In this document: piece after piece, positions 1 through 10,133 of the stretch
Position numbering within the stretch: the first letter of the stretch is position 1
Layout: each line of letters begins with the position of its first letter
Source: Hydrogenophilales bacterium
GTDB lineage: Bacteria; Pseudomonadota; Gammaproteobacteria; Burkholderiales; Thiobacillaceae
NCBI GenBank assembly: GCA_023258975.1
Contig: JAHFRD010000001.1
Span: 255,168 to 319,167, forward strand
Reading direction: 5' to 3'
Length of the DNA stretch: 64,000 nucleotides
The notes under the pieces: generated by a model
Seen by the model: only the letters and a program-made list of their open reading frames with translations
Told to the model about the DNA's origin: nothing
The model's database searches: none
Position numbers and translations under genes: made by a program

Positions 1-600
1 CCGACCAGCGACGGCAGCCACACCGTGCTGGTGACCGATACCGACACCGCAGGCAACAGCAAAAACGCCTCCGTTACCTTCACCCTGGACAAGACCCTCG
101 CCCAGCCGACGGTCGCATTGAGCAACGACAGCGGCAGCAGCAACAGCGACGGCCTCACCAACGACGCCAGCCTGACCTTCAGCACGGCGGCGGCCGACGT
201 CACCCGCACCTTCACCGTGGACGGCGGCACACCGGCGGCGAGCTACACCGCCCCGACCAGCGACGGCGGCCATACCGTGCTGGTGACCGATACCGATACC
301 GCCGGCAACAGCAAGAACGCCTCGATCACCTTCACCCTGGACAAGACCCTCGCCCAACCGACGGCCGCATTGACCAGCGACAGCGGCAGCAGCGACAGCG
401 ACGGCATCACCAATGACGCCAGCCTGACCTTCAGCACGGCGGCGGCCGACGTCACCCGCACCTTCACCGTGGACGGCGGCACACCGGCGGCGAGCTACAC
501 CGCGCCAACGGCGGATGGCGGCCACACCGTGCTGGTGACCGATACCGATACCGCCGGCAACAGCAAGAACGCCTCGATCACCTTCACCCTGGACAAGACG
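1..600 (+). repeat. 252-bp tandem coding repeats in the adhesin
   Basis: The segment starting at base 1 recurs at 253 and again at 505, a period of 252 bp or 84 codons, with only scattered substitutions. The third copy diverges after about base 600. The array probably continues left of the window. Such near-identical DNA repeats normally change copy number by recombination. Confidence 0.85.
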
Positions 601-3600
601 GCTCCCGCCGCCACGGCCAGCATCACCGGCGCCGACGACAACGTGCCGGCCGATCCGGTGACCAACATCGCACAAGGCGATACCACCAACGACAACACCC
701 CGACGCTGAAAGGCACGATCACCGGCACGCTCAACGCGGGTGAAGTCGTAGCCGTCTACGATGGTGTAGCCCGCCTGGGCAACGCCACGGTCAACGGCAG
801 CGACTGGAGCTTTACCTCTCCCGGCCTGAGCAACGGCGCGCACAGCTTCACCGCCCGCGTCGAGGACGCCGCCGGCAACATGGGCACAGCCAGCGCCGCC
901 TATGCCTTCGGCATCGACGCCACCGTCCCCACCACCACGGCGACCATCACCAGCGCCATCGACGACGAGCCGTTCCACACCGGCAACGTCGCCAGTGGCA
1001 ACCTCAGCAACGACGCCATCCTGGTACTGTCCGGCGCCGTCAACGGCACGCTGGGCGACGGTGAAGTCGTGCACATCTTTGACGGCGCCTCCTTCCTCGG
1101 CATCGCCACGGTCAGCGGTAATACCTGGAGCTTCACCACCCCGGAACGGGAGGAAGGCGCGCACAGCTTCACCGCCGTGGTGGAGAACGCCGGCGGCAAT
1201 CAGGGCGCGCCCAGCGCCGCCTACACGGTGACCGTGGACACCACCGCGCCCGCCGAGCCCACCGTGACACCGGAGGACACCTCAAAAATCGCCAGTGGCG
1301 GCCATCTCTACCTCAACGATGACCAATTCAACGTCAGCGGTCTGGAAGCGGGCGCCACCTGGCAATACACCCTGAACGGCGGCACCGACTGGATAGCGGG
1401 AACCGGCGGCAGCTTTACCCTGGCGGAGGGCACCTATGGCGCTGAAGCGCAAGTGCGCCAGATTGACGCGGCCGGTAACCCTGGAACGCCGAACATCAAC
1501 GACGGCGAGCCGGTTGTGGTGGATACCCACGTCGCCGTTCCCACCCAGACCCTTGCGGTCGATACCGGCGCCAGCAACAGCGACGGCATCACCCGCAACG
1601 GCATGGTCAACGTCTCCGGCCTGGAGGCCGGCGCCGTCTGGCAGTACAGCACGAATGGCGGCAGCACCTGGATCTCTGGTACCGGCAGCAGCTTCACGCT
1701 CGGCGCCAACAGCTATGCGGCCGGCTCGGTGAGGGTGCAACAGACCGACCTGGCCGGGAACACCAGCGAACTGGGCGTCAATGCCAGCGACATCGTCGTC
1801 GACGACATGGTGCCCATCTTCGTCAGCGCCACCGTCAACGGCGCCACCCTGGCGCTGAACTACGACTCTCAGCTGGATTCAAGCAACCCACCCGTGGCGG
1901 ACGACTTCACGGTCGTTGTCAGCGGCGTGGCTCGCGGTATCGCTGCCGTCGCCGTCAGTGGCAACAGCGTCACCCTCACCCTGGCAAACCCTGTCGCCCA
2001 CGACGACACCGTTTCCATCGTCTACACCGACCCGAGCACGAACGACGACCCCGCCGCCATCCAGGACATCGCCGGCAATGACGCCGGTGGGTTGGGCAAT
2101 TTCGGCCTGGCCGGGCAAGGTGTGCAGAACAACACACCGGCCGGCCCGGACAACACCACGCCGGTACTGCAAACCGCCACGATCAACGGCGCCACCCTCA
2201 CCCTGACCTACAACGAACCCCTCGACCCGGATCATCAGCCCTCCACCAGTTATTACCAGGTCACCCTGACCGACGGCACGGGCCGTTCCGTCAACAACCT
2301 GGCGATTTCCGGCAACAGCGTGACACTCACTCTGAGCAGCCCGGTGGCGAATGGCTTGGGCGTGACCCTGAGCTACAACGACCCCAGCACAGGCGACGAC
2401 ACCTACGCCATCCAGGACCTGGCCGGCAACGACGCGGCCAGCCTGAGCAGCCATGCAGTGACCAACAACACCCCGGCCGGGGATGTGGCCGGCGCTCCCA
2501 AACTGGTGAGCGCCACCTTCACCGAGACGGCCAACGCCAGCGTAACCCTGACCTACAGCGAGGCCATGCAGGCCAGTAATCCCGGCATTGCGGCGATCTA
2601 TGTCAACGGAACCGGCAGCAACGTCCTCACCGGGGTTTCCGGCATCGTCGGCGGCGCGGTGACCTTCACCACCAACGCCACCCTTGGCGCCACCGACTAC
2701 GCGGTATTCAGCTACCACGGCGGCGACCTGCGCGACCTGGGCAACATCAACGTCGGCACGGGATCCATCGTCATCGGCGGCAGCGGCGTCAGCGACATCA
2801 ACCTCGACAATGCCGACTGGAGCAAGCTCACCACACCCATCATCATTCGCGGCAATGGTGGCGCCGACATCCTGGTGGGCACCGGCAACAACGACACCCT
2901 GATCGGCGGCGGCGGCGCCGACACCCTCAACGGTGGCTGGGGCGCGGACATCATCAACCTCAACGAAACCACCCGCGCCAGCGACACCGTGGTGGTGGGT
3001 ACCGACGGCGGCACCAGCAGCGGCAGCCAGCCCTATTTCTACGACACGGTGCATGGCTTCGACGTCTCCAACGCGGGCGGCACCAACAACGACAAGCTCG
3101 ATCTGCCTTCCAGCGCCATCGCGGGCAGCACTTCCGGCTTCGTCAACGGCGACGATACCGGCGTCATCAAGAGCCACAGCATCGGCAGCGGCGGCATCGT
3201 CACCTTCGGCGGCACGGATGCGGGCGCGCCCATCCTCATCGACGCTGGCAAACTCAACGACGCCACCGCCTATCTGGAAAAGAACTTCACCACCCCGGGC
3301 CAGGCCGTCGCGTTCAACTACGACAGCGACGGCAACGGGTACGCCGATTCCCTGTTCGTCTTCCAGGATCTGGGCGGCACGGACATTGACAACGACGTCC
3401 TGATCAAGCTCGCCGGCGTCACCGGCGTCATGCTGGGCACGACGGCGGGCCAGAACGTGGTGCAACTGGTGGACACCGCCGGGCCGGACATCAATGGCGC
3501 CAGCATCGGCACCGGCGCCAACGCCGGATTCAGCCTCACATACATCGAACCCATCCAGGTGACCGCCGACCAGGCCGCCGCCGGCTGGACCGTGCTTCAA

Positions 3601-6600
3601 AACGGGGCGGGCGCCAACGTCATCACCGGCGCGAGCGTGAGCGGCGCGAACACCCTGACTTTCCAGACCAACGCCAACCTTGCGAGCGGCGATTACCTGT
3701 ACTTCACCTACGACCCCGCCAGCGGCACCGTGCGCGATCTCACCGGCAACGCGGCGCATAGCCTCCTGCCGGGCGTGGCGTTGGGTGGCTCCGGCGATTC
3801 GATCATCGACCTGAGCAGTTTCGGCACGGCCGGCTACGGCATCTACGACCTGGGCGGCAACGACACGATCACGGGTTCCGATGGCGGTGACGACATCGGT
3901 GCAGGCGATGGAAACGACGTGATCCATGCCGGCGCGGGCAACGATTACCTCGAAGGCGGCACCGGCGCCGATACCCTGGACGGCGGCGCGGGCGCCGACG
4001 AGTTCGGCTTCACCCAGGGCGACTCCACCACCGTGGTCTACAGCAATGGCATCTACACCTTCGCCGGCAATGCCGCCGACGTCATCACCGGCGGCTTTAC
4101 GCAAGTGGCGAGCAACGGCGATTCGCAGACCGCCGACCGCATCCACCTGCGCTCCGCCATGCCCGGCAGCAGCCTGTCGCTCATGCCAAACAGCCTGGTT
4201 GTCGCCCTGTCAACCAACCCCTTTACCGACGGCCAGGCCATTGACCAAGGTTATTTCTTGACGAGAGGCGGCTACAGCGCCGGCACCTTTACGGTCGCCT
4301 CCAATGGCGCCGACACCCTGGTGGTCTACGACGGCGACAACCTCACCGGCGGCGTCAGCCAGACCGCGCTGGTGGTGCAGGGCGTGATTCCGTCACAACT
4401 CACCACGACCAATTGGGGGGACATCTATCTTTCCAGCGCCGCGCCCGCCGTCAACCACGCGCCAATCATCACCAGCAACGGCGGCGTCGACACGGCCAAT
4501 GTCAGCATTCCGGAAAACACCACGGCGGTCACCACCGTCGCCGCCAGCGACGCCGATGGCGACACGAGCGGCTACAGCATCGCCGGCGGCGCAGACGCGG
4601 CGAAATTCGGCATCAACAGCGGCACCGGCGCGCTGTATTTCCTCTCCGCCCCCGACTTCGAGAACCCCACCGACAGCGGCGCCAACAACGTCTACGACGT
4701 CATCGTCCAGGCCAGCGACGGCCACGGCGGCAGCGACACCCAGGCCATCGCGGTGACGGTGACGGATGTGGCGGAAGGCGGCGGCGCCCCCGTCGACACC
4801 ACCCCGCCGATCAACACCGGCGCCAACTTCAGTGAAAGCGCCGCCGTGGTGGGCACCTGGACACTGGGAGCCAGTTCGGACAACGCCTTCATCACCCTGG
4901 TGCTTCTCGCCGACGGCCGCTTTATGTACATGGAAGGCAGCGGTAACACGCCCAATGGCCTGGAAGCGGGCACCTACAGCTACAACGCCACTGCCGGCAC
5001 CCTCACCTTCAACGTCAGCAGCGACTTCAACGGCAACGGTGGCATCGGCCCTGGCCTGAATGGCGTGGCACTACCGGTTTCCGTGGTCAACGGTGAGCTC
5101 AGCATCACCTTTGCTCAGGGCGATGTCGGCGTATTCGACCGCCAGCCGGTGAACGCCTCGGGTATCGCGGGCACCTGGATGATGCCGGTTTCCGCAAACG
5201 AACCCTTCTCCCTGCTGGTGCTGTATGCGGATGGCCGCTTCATGTACGGCGAAGGTTCCGGCGAGGAGCCCAACGGCATGGAATCGGGCACCTACATCTA
5301 CAACCCCTCGACCGGGACACTGGGCTTCACCACGCTTTTCGACAACAACGGCGATGGCGGTATTTCCGACAACGGCACCTCCATGAGCGCCAGCGCGACG
5401 TTCCTGAACAACGGCACGGTTCAACTGGTCGGCAACAACAACGAAACCTTCAACATCACCCGCCAGTATCCGGCCACGGTCAGCGCCGTATTCAATGAAA
5501 ACGTCATGGCCAGCAACGCCAACGGCCTCAACCTCAGCCTGAACCCCTCCGATGCGAATGGCTGGCAGGGAACGGCGCTGGCCATCACCGGGGCCGCTAT
5601 CTCTGGCGCCACGGCCAATTTCTTGACTTACGGCATCCTCAATTCCACCGATGTCGTGCGCCTGCAATACAACGCCAACGCGGGCAACCTGCGCGACCTG
5701 GCCGGCAATCCGTCCCCCAGCGGCGAGGTCTGGATCGGTGGTTCCGGCAACAGCACCATCGACCTCGACTGGTACCGCCCCTGGAACGGCGGTACCGTCA
5801 TCCTGCGCGGCAATGGCGGCGCCGACCGCCTGGTGGGCACGGACGGCAACGACGTTCTGGTGGACGGCGGCGGCGCCGACAGCCTCACCGGCAGCTGGGG
5901 CGCGGACATCATCCGGTTGGTGGAGAACGGAACCAGCATCGGCTACGCCCGTGACGTGGTGAAGATTGGCGTGGGCGAGAGCCCGGCCACCGGCGCCGGC
6001 AGTGAGAACTCGGCGGGCACCGACATCGACGTCGTGCTGGGCTCCTCCACCTCGCCGGCCGGAACGGGCTTCGACATCGCTTCCGCCAACACGGCCAACC
6101 ACGACGTGCTGGGCCTGACCTCCGCCAACATCGCCGCCAATTCCGGCTTCGCGGCTGGAACGACCAACTCGGAAACCGGCGCCATCACCCAGATGAACAT
6201 CAGCGGTGGCATCGCCAGTTTCAAGAATGTGGGGGGCCAGGATGTGGCGATCGGGATGGACAACATCTACAACGCCATCCGCTACCTGATGGCCAACCTG
6301 ACTCACAATGAGACGTCGGCCTTCAAGGTGGACACGGACGGCAACGGCAGCGTCGATTCGCTGCTGGTGTTCCAGGATCACGGCCATTCCACCCTGCTGA
6401 ACATGGATCTGCCCGACACGGCGGTGGTTCTGGCCGGTCTCATCGGCATCGACAGCGCCACCCTGGGCACAACGGCTGGCGCCAACGTCGTGCAGATCCA
6501 GGACACCCAGGCGCCCAATCCGGTGGCGACCATCCTGACCAGCGACGGCTTCAGCCTCGACTTCGCCGAAAGCGTTCATGCCCCTACCGGTCTGGCGCTG

Positions 6601-7458
6601 ACCCTGCAGGTAAACGGGTCGGGCACGGTGCATACACCCGCCAGCGTCTCTGGCGATGGCACCACCAGCCTGACGGTGCATTACGCTGGCGTAACCCTGG
6701 CTGCCACCGACTGGGCGATGATGCACTACGCCGGCACGGATGCGAGCAACAGCTTCACGGATGCCGCCACCACCCCCAATGTCCTGGTCGAGGATGCCGG
6801 TGGCTTCAGCTTCGCCGAGGGCGGCAGCGGCAACAACACCATCGACCTGCACACGCTCAGCAATGGCTATGACATCAAGGGCAACGCCGGCAACGACACC
6901 CTGATCGGCTCCAGCGGCGACGACGGGATCAGGGGCGGCACCGGTGCCGACACGATGACCGGGGGCGCCGGATCGGACGACTTCAACTTCGAGCAGGGAG
7001 ATTCGCCGGTCGGGGTCGTCAATCTGAACGCGGGTGGAACCGCCGGCGTACTGGATAACGGCGATACCTTCACCTTTGCCAACGGTGTCGACCGCATCAC
7101 CGATCTTTCCAGCGCCGAGGGCATCAGCCTCGACTTCGAGCTGTCCGACCTGTTCGGCAACGCCAATGCCCCCGGCTTCATGGGCCAGTGGACCGCATTG
7201 GGTGTGGACAAGACGCCGCCCAGCAACGGCCTGGCCACCGACCAGGGCTACTTCGTGGTGCGGGGTGGCTACGCTGATGGCGGAACGACCGGCAGCAGCG
7301 GCACCTTCACCGTGGACACCACTGCGGGTGCCGACACCCTGATCGTCTGGGACGGCGACAGCAGCAACGCGGTCACCCAGACCGGCATCGTCCTCTCCGG
7401 CGTGACACCGGAGCAGCTCAACCTGTACACCGGCAGCAGTTGGATCTCGCATGTGTAA
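1..7458 (+). CDS. Giant Ig-like/RTX repeat adhesin, type I secreted (5' end outside window)
   Basis: The reading frame is open from base 1, so 2485 residues are the C-terminal part of a longer protein. In order it shows near-identical 84-residue repeats (residues 1-200), further Ig-like domains to about 600, two SwmB-like domains (about 600-830), and four calcium-binding RTX blocks with GGxGxD-type nonapeptides near residues 951-987, 1284-1337, 1936-1977 and 2290-2334. A cadherin-like domain lies at about 1484-1593, followed by two related beta repeats (about 1610-1690 and 1718-1797, each with an ADGRFMY core). The extreme C-terminus lacks charged tracts, as expected for an uncleaved type I secretion signal. 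TolC-, ABC- and HlyD-type genes follow downstream, so this is inferred to be their substrate, a LapA-like surface adhesin for biofilm attachment. The true start and any N-terminal retention module are not visible. Confidence 0.88.
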   Translation, partial: PTSDGSHTVLVTDTDTAGNSKNASVTFTLDKTLAQPTVALSNDSGSSNSDGLTNDASLTFSTAAADVTRTFTVDGGTPAASYTAPTSDGGHTVLVTDTDTAGNSKNASITFTLDKTLAQPTAALTSDSGSSDSDGITNDASLTFSTAAADVTRTFTVDGGTPAASYTAPTADGGHTVLVTDTDTAGNSKNASITFTLDKTAPAATASITGADDNVPADPVTNIAQGDTTNDNTPTLKGTITGTLNAGEVVAVYDGVARLGNATVNGSDWSFTSPGLSNGAHSFTARVEDAAGNMGTASAAYAFGIDATVPTTTATITSAIDDEPFHTGNVASGNLSNDAILVLSGAVNGTLGDGEVVHIFDGASFLGIATVSGNTWSFTTPEREEGAHSFTAVVENAGGNQGAPSAAYTVTVDTTAPAEPTVTPEDTSKIASGGHLYLNDDQFNVSGLEAGATWQYTLNGGTDWIAGTGGSFTLAEGTYGAEAQVRQIDAAGNPGTPNINDGEPVVVDTHVAVPTQTLAVDTGASNSDGITRNGMVNVSGLEAGAVWQYSTNGGSTWISGTGSSFTLGANSYAAGSVRVQQTDLAGNTSELGVNASDIVVDDMVPIFVSATVNGATLALNYDSQLDSSNPPVADDFTVVVSGVARGIAAVAVSGNSVTLTLANPVAHDDTVSIVYTDPSTNDDPAAIQDIAGNDAGGLGNFGLAGQGVQNNTPAGPDNTTPVLQTATINGATLTLTYNEPLDPDHQPSTSYYQVTLTDGTGRSVNNLAISGNSVTLTLSSPVANGLGVTLSYNDPSTGDDTYAIQDLAGNDAASLSSHAVTNNTPAGDVAGAPKLVSATFTETANASVTLTYSEAMQASNPGIAAIYVNGTGSNVLTGVSGIVGGAVTFTTNATLGATDYAVFSYHGGDLRDLGNINVGTGSIVIGGSGVSDINLDNADWSKLTTPIIIRGNGGADILVGTGNNDTLIGGGGADTLNGGWGADIINLNETTRASDTVVVGTDGGTSSGSQPYFYDTVHGFDVSNAGGTNNDKLDLPSSAIAGSTSGFVNGDDTGVIKSHSIGSGGIVTFGGTDAGAPILIDAGKLNDATAYLEKNFTTPGQAVAFNYDSDGNGYADSLFVFQDLGGTDIDNDVLIKLAGVTGVMLGTTAGQNVVQLVDTAGPDINGASIGTGANAGFSLTYIEPIQVTADQAAAGWTVLQNGAGANVITGASVSGANTLTFQTNANLASGDYLYFTYDPASGTVRDLTGNAAHSLLPGVALGGSGDSIIDLSSFGTAGYGIYDLGGNDTITGSDGGDDIGAGDGNDVIHAGAGNDYLEGGTGADTLDGGAGADEFGFTQGDSTTVVYSNGIYTFAGNAADVITGGFTQVASNGDSQTADRIHLRSAMPGSSLSLMPNSLVVALSTNPFTDGQAIDQGYFLTRGGYSAGTFTVASNGADTLVVYDGDNLTGGVSQTALVVQGVIPSQLTTTNWGDIYLSSAAPAVNHAPIITSNGGVDTANVSIPENTTAVTTVAASDADGDTSGYSIAGGADAAKFGINSGTGALYFLSAPDFENPTDSGANNVYDVIVQASDGHGGSDTQAIAVTVTDVAEGGGAPVDTTPPINTGANFSESAAVVGTWTLGASSDNAFITLVLLADGRFMYMEGSGNTPNGLEAGTYSYNATAGTLTFNVSSDFNGNGGIGPGLNGVALPVSVVNGELSITFAQGDVGVFDRQPVNASGIAGTWMMPVSANEPFSLLVLYADGRFMYGEGSGEEPNGMESGTYIYNPSTGTLGFTTLFDNNGDGGISDNGTSMSASATFLNNGTVQLVGNNNETFNITRQYPATVSAVFNENVMASNANGLNLSLNPSDANGWQGTALAITGAAISGATANFLTYGILNSTDVVRLQYNANAGNLRDLAGNPSPSGEVWIGGSGNSTIDLDWYRPWNGGTVILRGNGGADRLVGTDGNDVLVDGGGADSLTGSWGADIIRLVENGTSIGYARDVVKIGVGESPATGAGSENSAGTDIDVVLGSSTSPAGTGFDIASANTANHDVLGLTSANIAANSGFAAGTTNSETGAITQMNISGGIASFKNVGGQDVAIGMDNIYNAIRYLMANLTHNETSAFKVDTDGNGSVDSLLVFQDHGHSTLLNMDLPDTAVVLAGLIGIDSATLGTTAGANVVQIQDTQAPNPVATILTSDGFSLDFAESVHAPTGLALTLQVNGSGTVHTPASVSGDGTTSLTVHYAGVTLAATDWAMMHYAGTDASNSFTDAATTPNVLVEDAGGFSFAEGGSGNNTIDLHTLSNGYDIKGNAGNDTLIGSSGDDGIRGGTGADTMTGGAGSDDFNFEQGDSPVGVVNLNAGGTAGVLDNGDTFTFANGVDRITDLSSAEGISLDFELSDLFGNANAPGFMGQWTALGVDKTPPSNGLATDQGYFVVRGGYADGGTTGSSGTFTVDTTAGADTLIVWDGDSSNAVTQTGIVLSGVTPEQLNLYTGSSWISHV

Positions 7459-7480
7459 CCCGCTGTGCGCCGGCGCCCCC

Positions 7481-7544
7481 GCCGGCTCGTGGGGCTGATT
7501 GCTTTTTCATAGTGGTCGAATGGCAACCAGCCCCACGAGCCGGC
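7481..7544 (+). terminator. Long inverted repeat after the adhesin gene, possible terminator
   Basis: A perfect 17-bp inverted repeat (arms 7481-7497 and 7528-7544, sequence GCCGGCTCGTGGGGCTG) brackets a 30-base loop that contains a short T run. It lies 22 bases past the adhesin stop codon. It could end adhesin transcription, or it could be a repeat-family hairpin; there is no T tract after the right arm. Confidence 0.45.
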
Positions 7545-7619
7545 GAGCAGCTGGACCGGGACAAAAAGAGCCGTTTCCGGTGCTAGTATTCGCGCTCTTT
7601 GTGTCCCCCTGGAACTGTC

Positions 7620-7874
7620 ATGACCCATATCGTCCTGGCCGAAACCACCGCCAGCGTTTCCGAGTTGAAGAAGAATCCGATGGGTACCGTCGCGGCGGGT
7701 GAAGGGTTTCCGGTAGCCATCCTCAACCGCAACGAGCCGGCCTTCTACTGCATTCCGGCCAAGGCCTACGAGGCGTTGATGGACAAGCTGGAAGACATGG
7801 AACTCAACGCCATTGCCGAAGCCCGCCAGAAGGATGGCAAAGCGCCGGTCGAGGTGTCGCTGGATGACTTATAA
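7620..7874 (+). CDS. Antitoxin of a type II TA pair, Phd/YefM-RelB type
   Basis: The 84-residue protein has an N-terminal Phd/YefM-like segment (TASVSELKKNP, then PVAILNRNEPAFY) and an acidic C-terminal tail ending EVSLDDL. In this family the N-terminus binds DNA as a dimer and the tail wraps the toxin. The ATG at 7620 fits the family N-terminus; an in-frame upstream start at 7599 adds only unrelated residues. The gene overlaps the toxin gene by 11 bases, typical of a co-translated TA operon. Confidence 0.85.
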   Translation: MTHIVLAETTASVSELKKNPMGTVAAGEGFPVAILNRNEPAFYCIPAKAYEALMDKLEDMELNAIAEARQKDGKAPVEVSLDDL

Positions 7875-8148
7875 GCTGTTGTTCCATCCGGATGCACTGG
7901 AGGAATGGCACAAACTGGATGGCAACCTGCGCGCACAGCTCATCAAAAAACTGGCCGAGCGCCTGGAAAACCCGCGCGTGCCTTCCGCGCAACTCTCGGG
8001 AGCAAGAGATCGCTACAAGATCAAGTTGCGCGGCGTTGGCTACCGCCTGGTTTACGAAGTGCGTGACAACGAACTGGTGGTTCTGGTCATCGCCATCGGC
8101 AAACGGGAAAGAAATGCCGCTTATAAAACCGCCGCGCGGCGAGCATGA
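7864..8148 (+). CDS. RelE/ParE family toxin
   Basis: The 94-residue protein has the RelE fold pattern: YKLLFHPDALEEWHKLD, then a Leu-rich helix, then RDRYKIKLRGVGYRLVY and a final VVLVIAIGKRER strand. RelE toxins cleave mRNA on the ribosome; basic residues in the RYKIKLR and GKRER segments are the expected catalytic and RNA-binding ones. The start at 7864 overlaps the antitoxin end. It sits between an adhesin gene and its exporter genes, a common place for a stabilising insertion. Confidence 0.88.
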   Translation: MTYKLLFHPDALEEWHKLDGNLRAQLIKKLAERLENPRVPSAQLSGARDRYKIKLRGVGYRLVYEVRDNELVVLVIAIGKRERNAAYKTAARRA

Positions 8149-8305
8149 ATATCCGCATCAATTGATGCAATACCTGATTCAGAACCCTTGGTCGGAGCCC
8201 ACCATGCGCGCCACGGTCAATCTCGATGACGCCCTCGTCTCCCAGGCACAAGCGTTGAGCGGTGTGCGGGAACGTGGCGCGCTCCCGCGTGAGGCGCTCA
8301 ACGCA

Positions 8306-8504
8306 TTGATCCTATTTCCCGCAGTTGCAGGTGCCGTAGGAGCGGGCTTGCCCGCGATAGAACGCGGCCATTCGCGGGCAAGCCCGCTCCTACGAGTGAC
8401 GTTTCCACTCACCCTGCGGGTGAAGCGGACAATCACCGGTCATGCCTTTGCCCACGCAGCTTTCGAGCGTTTTGCGTATGACCAACCGCGGTTTCCAGGT
8501 TGAT
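8306..8504. mobile_element. MITE-like element, copy 1, with 5-bp target duplication
   Basis: The element spans 8311-8499 (189 bp) and is flanked by direct repeats TTGAT (8306-8310 and 8500-8504). It begins CCTATTTCCCGCAGTTG and ends with the complement of CCTGGAAACCGCGGTTG, giving an imperfect terminal inverted repeat (CCT, five mismatches, then CCGC-GTTG). It carries no transposase, so a helper in trans is needed. A REP palindrome forms its core. A second copy lies at 20308-20567. Confidence 0.8.
8336..8393. repeat. REP doublet (inverted pair) inside the MITE-like element
   Basis: GTAGGAGCGGGCTTGCCCG and its inverted copy flank a short spacer and can form a long hairpin. Near-identical units occur at 17524, 20333 and 20404-20461. 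Confidence 0.85.
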
Positions 8505-8606
8505 TCAGCGTGAAAGCGCGCGCCGACTGGCCAGCCTGGGCGGGAGCGAGCCGCAATTGGCCGAGATTCCGCGCCGCCAACCGGATCTACAGAACGGAAC
8601 CGACCA

Positions 8607-8648
8607 GTGATACTGGTGGGCCTGGCTTATCTGGCGGATCGGCATTGA
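8607..8648 (+). pseudogene. vapC toxin remnant
   Basis: A GTG at 8607 overlaps the vapB stop (GTGA arrangement) and encodes VILV, the start expected of a PIN-domain VapC (usually followed by DTS/DAS). The frame then continues GLAYLADRH and stops. Only 13 codons remain, so nearly all of the PIN domain is missing, most simply by an internal deletion that joined the first four codons to the 3' end. The identification rests on position and four residues and is therefore tentative. Confidence 0.5.
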
Positions 8649-8686
8649 CCGCGCCAACCATCCATTTTCCACATCGGAATTCCGAC

Positions 8687-9937
8687 ATGGCCTTGCCTCC
8701 ACGAATCCTGCCGAGGATCGGCGTCCTGGCGGGGTTGTGCCTGCTGGTCGCCCATCTTCACGCCGCTCCCCTCACCTTCGACCAGGCGCTCCAGGCGGCG
8801 CTGTCCACACACCCCCTGGTGCAGTCCAAGCGTTCCTCGCAAGTCGCCGCGCAAGCCGAGCGGGAGGGGGCGGAATGGCAGCGCTACCCCACGCCCAGCA
8901 TCGAGGCGAACACCCAGAGCGGGGGCCAGAACGGCGGCAAGAACGCCAGCCTGTTGCGGGTCGATCAGCCCTTGTGGACGGGCGGCCGCATCACCGCCGG
9001 CATCGAAGCCGCCGACAGCCGTTATGACGCTGCCGGCGCGGCCATCGACGAGGTGCGCCAGGAACTCGCGCTCAGGGTGATCGCGGCCAGCGGCGAGGCG
9101 GCGCGGCAGCAGGCGCGGCAGGTTTACGCGCGCGCCAGTGTGAACGAACACGAGCAATTGCTGGCAATGATCCGCCGCCGCGTGGAGCAGGAGGTCAGCC
9201 CGCTGGCGGATCAGCGTCTGGCGGAATCGCGCCTGTATTCCACTGTAAACGACTTGTCGAGCAGCACCCAGGCGCTGCAAAACGCGCTGGCGCAACTGGG
9301 GCAACTCAGCGGCCGGATGGTCACGGAAATCGACTCCTTGAGCTATGCCGAGGCGGCCAAACCCGAGGGGCTATCTGGCGATCTGTCGCGGGTGCTCGAA
9401 CGCGCCCTGGCGTATTCCCCCGCCCTGCGCCGCTTGAATTTCGAGGCCCAGGCCGCGAATGCCGACATCGACTCGAAGCGCTCCGCCTATATGCCGCAAC
9501 TGTCGCTGCGCCTGGAGAGCAGCCAGGGGAGCGTTTCCGACAACCGCGCCCTGCTGGTGCTGCTGGCGCAACCGGGCGCGGGGTTGTCGGCGAAATCAGG
9601 GGTCGATGCCGCCATCGCCCGGCGCGAAGCCACGCGCCTGGCGGCGGAGACCGCGCGACGCGACGTGCGTGAACGGGTCTCCCTGGACTGGAACGAGTGG
9701 ACGGCGGCGCGCTCGCGCATGGACAACGCGGAGCAGGCGCGATCCACCTCGGCCGAGGTTTCCGAGTCCTACGCCCGCCAATACACCGCCGGCCGCAAGA
9801 CCTGGCTGGACGTGCTCAACGCAGTGCGCGAAGCCACGCTGGCGGAACTGGCGCTGGTGGACGCGAAGAGCCAGATGCGGGCAGCGGTGCTGCGCCTGAA
9901 AGCGCAGACCGGGGCTTTGAATCTGGAAGCGAAATAG
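8687..9937 (+). CDS. TolC-family outer-membrane protein of the type I secretion system
   Basis: The 416-residue product starts with a signal peptide (MALPPRILPRIGVLAGLCLL, cleavage near HLHA-AP) and has two repeats of long amphipathic helices (LTFDQALQAALSTHPLV and the later ALAYSPALRRLNFEAQAAN) with the TAGRKTWLDVLNAVRE motif typical of TolC/LapE proteins. It forms the outer-membrane channel and periplasmic tunnel for the exporter encoded next. The ATG at 8687 is chosen because it places the signal peptide at the N-terminus; the frame extends upstream without family similarity. Confidence 0.9.
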   Translation: MALPPRILPRIGVLAGLCLLVAHLHAAPLTFDQALQAALSTHPLVQSKRSSQVAAQAEREGAEWQRYPTPSIEANTQSGGQNGGKNASLLRVDQPLWTGGRITAGIEAADSRYDAAGAAIDEVRQELALRVIAASGEAARQQARQVYARASVNEHEQLLAMIRRRVEQEVSPLADQRLAESRLYSTVNDLSSSTQALQNALAQLGQLSGRMVTEIDSLSYAEAAKPEGLSGDLSRVLERALAYSPALRRLNFEAQAANADIDSKRSAYMPQLSLRLESSQGSVSDNRALLVLLAQPGAGLSAKSGVDAAIARREATRLAAETARRDVRERVSLDWNEWTAARSRMDNAEQARSTSAEVSESYARQYTAGRKTWLDVLNAVREATLAELALVDAKSQMRAAVLRLKAQTGALNLEAK

Positions 9938-9965
9938 TCATGCGGTGCCGCGTGTTTCTCGAACC

Positions 9966-10061
9966 CGTGGCGCCGGCATCCTGTCCCGCCGGGACGGTAG
10001 CCTTCCGGGCCTTGCCGGCGGGGTTGGAAGACGCCGGCAAGGATGCCGGCGCCACAGAAAG
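9966..10061. repeat. Palindromic repeat of the GCGCCGGC family
   Basis: Arms GTGGCGCCGGCATCCTG and GGATGCCGGCGCCAC enclose about 60 bases in the gap between the TolC-like and ABC genes. Related units occur at 12214, 16096, 20191, 33865, 42124, 58029 and 59692. Confidence 0.8.
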
Positions 10062-10133
10062 GAAAGGTTACTTCGGCATGATCGCGCGCAAGCCGATGAC
10101 CCTTTCCCCTCGAACCAAGAACCAGGAATCCCC

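Larger units (their letters stand above)
8204..8610 (+). pseudogene. vapB-type antitoxin gene split by a MITE-like insertion
   Basis: The 5' part encodes MRATVNLDDALVSQAQAL and continues to NALI. The 3' part (from 8505) encodes QRESARRLASLGGSEP and ends LQNGTDQ at a TGA at 8608-8610. Removing the 189-bp element at 8311-8499 and one copy of the TTGAT duplication joins these exactly in frame into a 70-residue VapB-family antitoxin (residues NALI-QRESARRLA at the joint). A GGAG ribosome site lies 6 bases before the ATG. As it stands the frame reads through the element and stops at 8503, so the C-terminal toxin-binding part is lost. Confidence 0.85.

Noticed and set aside
1879-7452. Very long open frames on the minus strand opposite the adhesin (1879-4146 and 5071-7452)
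   Set aside because: They mirror the GC-biased repeat codons of the adhesin, have Val/Gly/Ala-rich composition and no recognisable domains.
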